Shown here: piece by piece, positions 1-4,719 of the stretch
Position numbering within the stretch: the first letter of the stretch is position 1
How the letters are laid out: the number at the start of each line of letters is the position of its first letter
NCBI GenBank assembly: GCA_902491575.1
Contig: CABUID010000028.1
Coordinates: 1 to 7,050 of the forward strand
From: an uncultured Bacillota bacterium
GTDB taxonomy: Bacteria; Bacillota_I; Bacilli_A; RFN20; CAG-631
Direction of reading: 5' to 3'
Length of the DNA stretch: 7,050 bases
Position numbers and translations under genes: made by a program
The notes under the pieces: generated by a model
Seen by the model: the letters and a program-made list of their open reading frames with translations, nothing else
What the model was told of the DNA's origin: nothing
Databases searched by the model: none

Positions 1-1
1 C

Positions 2-1660
2 ATCAAAAAAGAATTATTCCCATATAATTATTATACATATACCCAGCTTGCGGAGGGAGAAACAGAAGAGGGAATAGTTACAGGTATAATTGAGGATGCT
101 GGAAAATATGAAATTGTTCCATGGGGCGAAAAAGAATACAAAGAATTCGAAGAAAACATAAATCAAATCGGTGCAAGAATTGATGAAAAACGATTTGATA
201 TGTATAAATATGCCGAATTCTATTGTCAACAAGATGTACGCATTCTAAGGGAAAGCTTCAATGTGTTCAGGAAAGGATTCTTAGAAGACTTTAAAATAGA
301 TGTAATCCATTTTATATCTATTTCAAGTTTAGCCAATGAAGTCTTCAACCAAAATGTTTATTATCCAAATAAGCATTTATATAAAGTAGGTGGACATCTT
401 CGTCATTTCTTATCCAAAGCAGTGTACGGTGGAAGATGTATGTGTGCCTATAATAAAAAATGGCACGTTCATGAAAACTTATGTGACTATGATGCTGTTT
501 CATTGTATCCATCTGCCATGTCTCGTTTATGGACAGTTGAAGGCAAACCAAAGGTGATTGAAGATGACCAACTTAATATGGATTTCCTATCTCAACAATC
601 TGCCTATATTGTTGAGATAAAAATCACCGCTGTTCATAAACATTATCCATTTCCATTAATCCTCCAAAAAATAGATGGGATAAATGTCAACGATGATAAA
701 ATCATTGAACCCAAAACAATGATTGTTGACAATATCTATTTAGAAGATCTGATCAACTTCCAAAAAATCGAATTCGAACTTATCAAAGGTTACTACTGGG
801 ACGGGAAAAGGGATTATCGAATTCGTGAAGAAATCAAAAAAATATTCGATAAAAGAGTCGAATATAAAAAACAAAAGAATCCCTTACAACAATTATACAA
901 ACTTATCATGAATAGTTGTTATGGTAAGACAATTGAAAAGCCAGTAGAAAAGGATATTGTTTATATCCAAGGAGGTGAAAAAGTTGATAAGTTTGTAGCT
1001 AAAAACTACAACAAAATTGTAGAAATCATAGATATTAGGAATTCTGATATCTATGGGATCAAAGAGATTGTTCCGATTGATCACCACTTTAACTTCAGCT
1101 TACTCGGTGTTCAAGTTTTATCAATGAGTAAGAGAATCATGAATGAAGTTATGTGCCTTGCATATGATATCGGATGCAGAATCTATTATCAAGATACTGA
1201 TAGTATGCACATTGTTAAAGAAGATCTTGATAAGTTAGAAAAAGCATTCGAAGAAAAATACAATCGCCCATTAAAAGGCACAAACTTAGGTCAGTTTCAT
1301 ACTGACTTTTCATCATTTACAGGTCGTGAGGATGTTGAACATGCTATTGAAAGCATCTTCTTAATGAAGAAGATGTATATAGACAAACTTCTCATGAAAG
1401 ATGGAACAGTTGAGTTCATGTTCCGAGGTAAAGGACTCACAACAAAATCAATCCTAGCGTTAGCTAGAGAATCTTTCAACAATGACTTAATGGCATTGTA
1501 TGAAGACTTGTTCAAAGGTAACACTTTGACATTTGATCTTACCCAAGGTCAACCTTGCTTCAGGATGGCAAAAGATCTTTCTGTCGTAAACATTGAAGAA
1601 TTCAAGAGAAAGATCAAAACCGAATATGAAGAAGGAAAAGAAGATGAATACTTTAAATAA
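2..1660 (+). CDS. POLB: Protein-primed family B DNA polymerase, C-terminal part (5' truncated by the window)
   Basis: Replicates the element from its ends, using a terminal protein as primer. The frame is open from base 2, before the first ATG at 200, so that ATG is internal; 552 residues are visible. Landmarks in order: FPYNYYT (bases 17-37), typical of the late exonuclease region in these polymerases; an Exo III-like YCQQD (221-235); the YGGR linker motif of protein-primed enzymes (about 425-438); motif A DYDAVSLYPSAM (485-520); motif B KLIMNSCYGKT (899-931); motif C YYQDTDSMHI with its paired catalytic Asp (1184-1213); and a KMY matching the KxY motif (about 1370). The A-B and B-C gaps are long enough for the TPR1 and TPR2 insertions of protein-primed polymerases. 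The exonuclease start, and any N-terminal fusion domain common in Mavericks, lie upstream. No disabling mutation is seen. The stop is TAA followed one base later by TAAA. Confidence 0.95.
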   Translation: MKKELFPYNYYTYTQLAEGETEEGIVTGIIEDAGKYEIVPWGEKEYKEFEENINQIGARIDEKRFDMYKYAEFYCQQDVRILRESFNVFRKGFLEDFKIDVIHFISISSLANEVFNQNVYYPNKHLYKVGGHLRHFLSKAVYGGRCMCAYNKKWHVHENLCDYDAVSLYPSAMSRLWTVEGKPKVIEDDQLNMDFLSQQSAYIVEIKITAVHKHYPFPLILQKIDGINVNDDKIIEPKTMIVDNIYLEDLINFQKIEFELIKGYYWDGKRDYRIREEIKKIFDKRVEYKKQKNPLQQLYKLIMNSCYGKTIEKPVEKDIVYIQGGEKVDKFVAKNYNKIVEIIDIRNSDIYGIKEIVPIDHHFNFSLLGVQVLSMSKRIMNEVMCLAYDIGCRIYYQDTDSMHIVKEDLDKLEKAFEEKYNRPLKGTNLGQFHTDFSSFTGREDVEHAIESIFLMKKMYIDKLLMKDGTVEFMFRGKGLTTKSILALARESFNNDLMALYEDLFKGNTLTFDLTQGQPCFRMAKDLSVVNIEEFKRKIKTEYEEGKEDEYFK

Positions 1661-1666
1661 GTAAAA
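1652..1666 (+). terminator. 3'-end element of the polymerase gene, first copy of a 15-base repeat
   Basis: TTTAAATAAGTAAAA spans the polymerase stop (1658-1660) and holds TAAA one base after it. The identical 15 bases occur at 1945-1959, over the end of the next gene. TAAA near the stop is the known trichomonad poly(A) signal. Confidence 0.45.
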
Positions 1667-1683
1667 CATTTTCAATAATTACT

Positions 1684-1689
1684 TCATTT
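1684..1689 (+). promoter_or_regulatory. Trichomonad-type initiator (TCATTT) for the 86-aa gene
   Basis: The sequence TTCATTTTTTATAAATG runs from 1683 into the start codon at 1697. TCATTT is an exact match to the trichomonad initiator TCA(C/T)(A/T)(A/T). Transcription from its A at 1686 would leave an 11-base 5' UTR. Nearly the same string precedes the 131-aa gene on the other strand. Confidence 0.6.
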
Positions 1690-1696
1690 TTTATAA

Positions 1697-1957
1697 ATGA
1701 CTTTTATTGAAGATCCTTTAAATTTTTATCCAGATTTTGATCCTAATGTTGAACCGAGAATTTTAGCTTGGATAGAAGAATTAATCCCTCCTCAAAATAT
1801 TTATCGGATGACATATGTACCTAATAAAGATGAGATGAAAGAAAAAGAAATCAATGAAAATGATTATGATATATTTTCTGCCCCTTCTGTTTTTCATAAA
1901 GCCGCAGCTCCAAAATTATATATTCCAAAGGAAACAAAAAATAATTTAAATAAGTAA
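1697..1957 (+). CDS. Hypothetical 86-aa protein, acidic N-terminal half
   Basis: Not recognised. A small soluble protein with no membrane segment and no metal-binding cluster. The N-terminal third is acidic and rich in Pro and aromatic residues (DPLNFYPDFDPNVEP), then a short helix-like AWIEELIPP. The middle is charged (KDEMKEKEINEND), and the tail is basic and Ala/Pro-containing, ending in KNNLNK. It follows the polymerase on the same strand after a 36-base gap, but has its own initiator (TCATTT at 1684), so it is probably transcribed separately. Its stop codon lies inside a 15-base sequence that also covers the polymerase stop, and TAAA overlaps the stop. The ATG at 1697 is the first in frame after that initiator. 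Likely real because of the start and end signals, but with no functional clue. Confidence 0.7.
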   Translation: MTFIEDPLNFYPDFDPNVEPRILAWIEELIPPQNIYRMTYVPNKDEMKEKEINENDYDIFSAPSVFHKAAAPKLYIPKETKNNLNK

Positions 1958-1959
1958 AA
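1945..1959 (+). terminator. 3'-end element of the 86-aa gene, second copy of the 15-base repeat
   Basis: This is the same TTTAAATAAGTAAAA as at 1652-1666 but read in a different frame, so that the stop here is the second TAA (1955-1957), overlapping TAAA. Confidence 0.45.
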
Positions 1960-1986
1960 AATTTTTAATTATTTTTACTTTTATTT

Positions 1987-2283
1987 ATGGAAGCTTGGAA
2001 TATCACACACATTCTCTACACTCAACGTAGTGAAAACTCAAATCCTCGAATCACTTTTTACGTATTAAACAAAAATAATAAAACAATAACCTATGAAATG
2101 GACTGGTATGATATACCAAGAAATGAATTTAGATTATGGCTTTATGATATTATTCAAAAAGATTACGAAGCTGCTCTTGAATTCATCGAATGGTATTATT
2201 GTTATAATTATCGTAAATCAGATGAAGAGAAAAAATTATTTTTTAAAAAATATGGTTGTAAAGTCGTAAACTTTGATAAATAA
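1987..2283 (+). CDS. Hypothetical 98-aa protein rich in aromatic residues
   Basis: Not recognised. It looks like a small alpha/beta domain: N-terminal strands (ITHILYTQ, RITFYVLNK, KTITYEMDW) are followed by helices very rich in Trp and Tyr (EFRLWLYDIIQKDYEAALEF, IEWYYCYNY) and a charged end (KSDEEKKLFFKKYG). There is no signal peptide or transmembrane stretch. It lies 29 bases after the 86-aa gene in the same direction. No exact TCA initiator is present upstream; the nearest candidate is TTACTTTTATTT directly before the ATG, reminiscent of the alternative CCTTTT-type start element known in Trichomonas. Its stop is part of TAAAAA. It converges on the 120-aa gene 23 bases away. A weak resemblance to that protein in the strand-then-helix part is described in the findings. 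Confidence 0.72.
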   Translation: MEAWNITHILYTQRSENSNPRITFYVLNKNNKTITYEMDWYDIPRNEFRLWLYDIIQKDYEAALEFIEWYYCYNYRKSDEEKKLFFKKYGCKVVNFDK

Positions 2284-2306
2284 AAATATAATTAATTAAT
2301 TGTTTA
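2281..2306. terminator. Shared 3' region of the convergent 98-aa and 120-aa genes
   Basis: The 23-base gap between the two stops is almost entirely A and T and contains ATTAATTAAT at 2291-2300. TAAA at 2281-2284 serves the plus gene, and TAAA on the minus strand at 2306-2303 serves the minus gene. It probably holds both poly(A) signals. Confidence 0.45.
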
Positions 2307-2669
2307 TTAAAAGAGTTTAAACTCAAAATGTTCCCATTTTTCTAGAAATTCGCCCAATGTGATGTCCATGTCGATTAGCTTGTTCATTGAATCTTGTACT
2401 TCTTCAAAGTGTTTATCCGAAACTTTTACGTCTTTTAACCATTCGTCATCGCAAGAAATATAATCTGATGCGTTGTCGAAGACGATGTCATGGATAAAAT
2501 CTTTGAGATTTTTTTCTTCATCGAGAACATCATCTATAGTATAAATACAGATGATTTCACGATTTTTTTCATCCCTTAGTTTTATATAAACTTCAGGGAA
2601 TGAAGAGGGTTTCCTTTGAACACCCCAGCACTTAAAGATAAAAATCATATTAGATTTAAGAACGGCCAT
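2307..2669 (-). CDS. Hypothetical 120-aa acidic protein
   Basis: Not recognised. It starts with a hydrophobic strand (MIFIFKCWG), followed by a second strand pair (EVYIKLRDE, REIICIYTIDDV) and a strongly acidic, probably helical half (FIHDIVFDNASDY, DDEWLKDVKV, HFEEVQDSMNKLID, LGEFLEKWEHFEF). The opening hydrophobic stretch is too short to be a convincing signal peptide. The ATG at 2669 is the first in frame. The upstream sequence (CAACTTTTTCAAATAC) lacks an exact initiator. It diverges from the 110-aa gene with 43 bases between the starts, and converges on the 98-aa gene. TAAA follows the stop directly (2306-2303 on the minus strand). Net acidity could fit a protein-binding or DNA-mimic role, but nothing in the sequence proves this. 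Confidence 0.72.
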   Translation of the reverse strand: MAVLKSNMIFIFKCWGVQRKPSSFPEVYIKLRDEKNREIICIYTIDDVLDEEKNLKDFIHDIVFDNASDYISCDDEWLKDVKVSDKHFEEVQDSMNKLIDMDITLGEFLEKWEHFEFKLF

Positions 2670-2712
2670 GTATTTGAAAAAGTTGTGGTTCTTTTGAATA
2701 AATTAGAGCCTT

Positions 2713-3045
2713 ATGTCTATAAGAACTTTACGTTCAAAGAGCAGGATAATATCCTTTATTCTTCTTGAAAATGAAGCAATATTCATTTGGGAAAGAAGTG
2801 ACGGTATTTTGCGTAAGGTGAGTGCACTAAAAAGTAATATTGATGCACATTCAATGTGTATTTATATTACGAAAATACACCGAGACGCAAAAACCAAAAG
2901 ATTAGGTGAGGAAGCAGGAAATGTCTTCAAAGTCTGGGTACGAGGCGAAACAAATGAAACAATTTATTTCGATCTCAAAAAAGATATTGAAGAAGGATTT
3001 CATGATATTCGAATTCGAATTCCGTTTATTCACTTAATTGAATAA
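2713..3045 (+). CDS. Hypothetical 110-aa beta-rich protein with basic N-terminus
   Basis: Not recognised. The first dozen residues are basic (MSIRTLRSKSRI), then come alternating strand-like segments (ISFILLENEAIFIWE, MCIYITKIH, NVFKVWVRG, ETIYFDLK, DIRIRIPFIHL). The pattern suggests a small beta sandwich or barrel. The RIRIP segment is encoded by a 14-base palindrome at 3007-3020. The start at 2713 is the first ATG; only GCCTT lies directly before it, a weak match to the CCTTTT-type start element, so promoter evidence is thin. Its stop is part of TAAAAA. It converges on the 131-aa gene with 19 bases between stops. It has no membrane segment and no cysteine cluster. Confidence 0.7.
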   Translation: MSIRTLRSKSRIISFILLENEAIFIWERSDGILRKVSALKSNIDAHSMCIYITKIHRDAKTKRLGEEAGNVFKVWVRGETNETIYFDLKKDIEEGFHDIRIRIPFIHLIE

Positions 3046-3067
3046 AAATTAATTAATATATTATTTA
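3043..3067. terminator. Shared 3' region of the convergent 110-aa and 131-aa genes
   Basis: The 19-base gap contains ATTAATTAAT (3048-3057), the same core as in the other convergent gap. TAAA overlaps the stop codon of each gene (3043-3046 plus, 3067-3064 minus). Confidence 0.45.
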
Positions 3068-3460
3068 TTCATTTTGCGCTTGTTCTTGATTATTACTTAG
3101 TTCGATAAAAGCATTTAGTTTTTCAAGTTTATCGGAAATATTTAAATATTTTTTGCCATAATCATTATAAATTTCTTTTATAATATCAGGCTTCGCTAAT
3201 AAATAAGCAGATTCTAAATTTTCGACACTTACGTTGTCAAGTTTTTTAACTGGCGTAATTTTATACTTATCATTAATAAATCTTATAATCTTTTTACCCA
3301 CATTTTGATGATAACTATTGTAAACAGTAATTGTTAAAGTTATAATATTTTCTAATTTTCCATTTTTTGTATAGTTTACTGTGTGAGAAGGATTAATATT
3401 CATTGATGTAAAACCAACATCACCAAATTCCTTACCTAAGCACTCGAACAACGCTTCCAT
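3065..3460 (-). CDS. Hypothetical 131-aa protein, divergent partner of the packaging ATPase
   Basis: Not recognised. The N-terminal half looks beta-rich (SMNINPSHTVNYTKNG, LENIITLTITVYN), followed by a basic helix (GKKIIRFINDKYKI). The C-terminal half is helical and charged (VENLESAYLLAKPDIIKEIY, NISDKLEKLNAFIELSNN) and ends in a polar, Gln-rich tail. The start at 3460 is supported by GATTCATTTTTCATAAATG, whose TCATTT initiator would give an 11-base 5' UTR; this initiator lies inside the first codons of the ATPase on the other strand. Its stop overlaps TAAA. Only two bases separate its ATG from that of the ATPase, so the two genes are likely coupled in expression, but a functional link is inference only. 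Confidence 0.8.
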   Translation of the reverse strand: MEALFECLGKEFGDVGFTSMNINPSHTVNYTKNGKLENIITLTITVYNSYHQNVGKKIIRFINDKYKITPVKKLDNVSVENLESAYLLAKPDIIKEIYNDYGKKYLNISDKLEKLNAFIELSNNQEQAQNE

Positions 3461-3473
3461 TTATGAAAAATGA
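3457..3473. promoter_or_regulatory. Overlapping divergent start region between the 131-aa gene and the ATPase gene
   Basis: Two ATGs on opposite strands lie two bases apart (3460 minus, 3463 plus). For the minus gene, TCATTT occupies 3473-3468 with the presumed transcription start at 3471. For the plus gene the best candidate is CCATTT at 3457-3462, a one-base departure from the initiator, with its A at 3459 and a 4-base UTR. Each start would therefore fall within the coding sequence of the other gene. Confidence 0.5.
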
Positions 3474-4311
3474 ATCAAACGTTCTTTTAAAATATTTATT
3501 ATTATATATGAGACCTAGTAATCTTGATTTATCACGATTAGATGAAATGATAAATTATTGTTTAGAATCTAATCTAAATAAATTAGAAGATGAATTAATT
3601 AGAGAAATTCATCCACAAATTAATGTTCAATATAATTCTTTAAATATTGCTGTAGGAAGACAAAGAAGTGGTAAAACATATTCAATCATTCGTGAAATTA
3701 TTAAAATATCAAATGTTTGTCCTCGTACACATTTATTAGTTTATATAAATAAAGAAGGTGCAGCATCAGATCCAACATTTGAATCTTTAAAAAGTTTAAT
3801 TAGAATTCCTATTAAATATGTACCAGAAAATAAAGCAGAAGAATATATTCAAGAATTACTTAAATGGAAAATGTTATATAACTATATTAAGGATAAAAGT
3901 GCTGAAAATAAAATTCAAGAATCTCAAATAAGACAGATGTTTGATTTTTTAAAAATTAATAATTTTGATAATACAACTTTACATACTTTAATATTTTTTG
4001 AAGATGCAGCAAACAGTAAATTATTTAATAAGACAACTAATTATTTTAATCAGTTATTTACTCGTTTAGCTCATGTACAGTGTTCTGTTTTTATTGCTGT
4101 TCAATTTTGGAAATCTCTCCCTACAGAAATTAAATCAAATGCTTCAACAATTTTTATTTTTCCTAGATTCTCAAAAGAACAATTAAGATATATATTAAGA
4201 CAAGTTCCTTTACCCTATACATTTGAACAAATATTAGATGTTTATACGAAATTAAATGAAAATGAAAAATTAATTGTTAATATCAATGAGCAAGACGTTA
4301 AAATTGAATAA
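3463..4311 (+). CDS. ATP: A32-like (FtsK/HerA family) genome-packaging ATPase
   Basis: By family knowledge this protein pumps element DNA into preformed capsids using ATP. The 282 residues show Walker A GRQRSGKT at 65-72, preceded by a strand (LNIAV). Walker B is TLIFFED at 175-181 with the acidic pair E180-D181. After it comes the polar sensor-type segment FIAVQFWKSLPTEIKSNAS (210-228), typical of A32-like ATPases, with Q214 in the sensor position. The length matches the compact Maverick form. A helical N-terminal region of about 55 residues precedes the ATPase core, and a helical tail (KEQLRYILRQV onwards) follows it. The gene is very AT-rich; one 60-base stretch I counted was about 22% GC. 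The ATG at 3463 is the first in frame; the second nearby ATG at 3470 is out of frame. The stop is part of TAAAAA. Confidence 0.92.
   Translation: MKNESNVLLKYLLLYMRPSNLDLSRLDEMINYCLESNLNKLEDELIREIHPQINVQYNSLNIAVGRQRSGKTYSIIREIIKISNVCPRTHLLVYINKEGAASDPTFESLKSLIRIPIKYVPENKAEEYIQELLKWKMLYNYIKDKSAENKIQESQIRQMFDFLKINNFDNTTLHTLIFFEDAANSKLFNKTTNYFNQLFTRLAHVQCSVFIAVQFWKSLPTEIKSNASTIFIFPRFSKEQLRYILRQVPLPYTFEQILDVYTKLNENEKLIVNINEQDVKIE
3468..3473 (-). promoter_or_regulatory. Trichomonad-type initiator (TCATTT) for the 131-aa gene
   Basis: On the minus strand, TTCATTTTTCATAAATG leads into the ATG at 3460, with the presumed transcription start at 3471 and an 11-base UTR. It is nearly identical to TTCATTTTTTATAAATG before the 86-aa gene. 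The site is embedded in codons 2-4 of the ATPase gene on the plus strand. Confidence 0.6.
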
Positions 4312-4346
4312 AAAAATTTTTGTATAAAAACGGTTGTTTACTTACT

Positions 4347-4352
4347 TCACTT
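4347..4352 (+). promoter_or_regulatory. Trichomonad-type initiator (TCACTT) for the 115-aa gene
   Basis: CTTCACTTCGCAAG lies directly before the ATG at 4359. TCACTT is an exact match to the initiator consensus, with its A at 4349 giving a 10-base 5' UTR. This site decides the start: the upstream in-frame TTG at 4320 is not a plausible eukaryotic start and lies upstream of the presumed transcript. Confidence 0.6.
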
Positions 4353-4358
4353 CGCAAG

Positions 4359-4706
4359 ATGTTCTTCTGCGCAAAAGCCTTTAGGTCTTTCGTTAACGAG
4401 CACGACGGCGTTAACGGTGATGTCGTAATAATCTACGACCCTGGCGATGTGTTCCGGACCAAGTATAACACCATCGCCTTGAAACCGTTAGGTGTCGTCG
4501 TGTATGACCAAAGCGGGAATCCGGAGGTGTCAACACATTCAACTGTGTTGACTTTATGCCAAGGCAAACAACCAATTGTTTGTCTGCCTCCGAGTATGGT
4601 GCATTTTTCACCAAATGCTCGGTTGCAAGGTATAATCCTCAAGCCGAATCGGACTTCCAAGGAAGGACGAGAATACGCTCCTTGTGTCGGAATCGTTACT
4701 GAATAA
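4359..4706 (+). CDS. Hypothetical 115-aa beta-rich protein, GC-rich island gene
   Basis: Not recognised as a known family. The protein is rich in Val, Ile, Gly and Pro and reads as successive short strands: GDVVIIYD at 20-27, PLGVVVYDQSGNPEV at 43-57, STVLTLCQG at 61-69, PIVCLPPS at 72-79, LQGIILKP at 89-96 and CVGIVTE at 109-115. This suggests a small beta barrel or sandwich, possibly a minor capsid or decoration protein. The GDVVIIYD...LGVVV pattern resembles GDIILYDG...VGVV in the 258-aa protein further right. Composition is very unlike its neighbours: two counted 60-base stretches are 47% and 53% GC, with many C/G third positions, against about 22% in the adjacent ATPase. It could be a recent acquisition or a gene selected for high expression. 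The initiator at 4347 sets the start. The stop is TAAG with TAAA seven bases later. Confidence 0.75.
   Translation: MFFCAKAFRSFVNEHDGVNGDVVIIYDPGDVFRTKYNTIALKPLGVVVYDQSGNPEVSTHSTVLTLCQGKQPIVCLPPSMVHFSPNARLQGIILKPNRTSKEGREYAPCVGIVTE
4390..4416. repeat. Pair of CGTTAACG palindromes, 18 bases apart
   Basis: CGTTAACG occurs at 4391-4398 (within the 10-base palindrome TCGTTAACGA, 4390-4399) and again at 4409-4416. The second copy is nested in a further inverted pair, ACGAC (4402-4406) and GTCGT (4422-4426). Both are inside the GC-rich 115-aa gene. Confidence 0.5.
4443..4478. repeat. Imperfect inverted repeat, GGCGATG...CATCGCC
   Basis: The left arm GGCGATG followed by TGTT pairs with AACA and CATCGCC on the right, with one unpaired C in the right arm. 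The stem would be about 11 pairs with a 13-base loop. It lies within the 115-aa gene. Confidence 0.45.
4529..4552. repeat. Perfect 9-bp inverted repeat with 6-base loop
   Basis: GTCAACACA (4529-4537) and TGTGTTGAC (4544-4552) are exact reverse complements around TTCAAC. A perfect 9-bp stem with so small a loop is not expected by chance in a gene this short. A second hairpin follows 12 bases later. It may act as RNA structure or simply reflect unusual coding sequence. Confidence 0.7.
4565..4582. repeat. Perfect 7-bp inverted repeat with 4-base loop
   Basis: CAAACAA (4565-4571) and TTGTTTG (4576-4582) pair exactly around CCAA. It is the second of two close hairpins in the 3' half of the GC-rich 115-aa gene. 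Confidence 0.5.
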
Positions 4707-4719
4707 GTTCAATAAAAAA

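Noticed and set aside
200..202. ATG at 200 as the start of the polymerase
   Set aside because: The frame is open back to the window edge and encodes recognisable polymerase sequence before this ATG.
345..1675. Several minus-strand open frames of 62-75 codons within the polymerase gene
   Set aside because: They oppose a clear conserved gene, have no start signals and show no recognisable motifs.
2313..2324. 12-base palindrome GAGTTTAAACTC at the end of the 120-aa gene
   Set aside because: A palindrome of this length is expected about once or twice by chance in a window of this size.
3007..3020. 14-base palindrome ATTCGAATTCGAAT
   Set aside because: It encodes the alternating RIRIP strand of the 110-aa protein and is explained by the dipeptide repeat. 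No second copy was seen.
4320..4358. In-frame extension of the 115-aa gene upstream to 4320
   Set aside because: It would need a TTG start, and the initiator at 4347 places the transcript start downstream of it.
4411..4660. Two minus-strand open frames of 67 and 75 codons inside the 115-aa gene
   Set aside because: They arise because the GC-rich region has few stop codons. They lack start signals, and their products (many Arg, His and Trp) look like antisense shadows.
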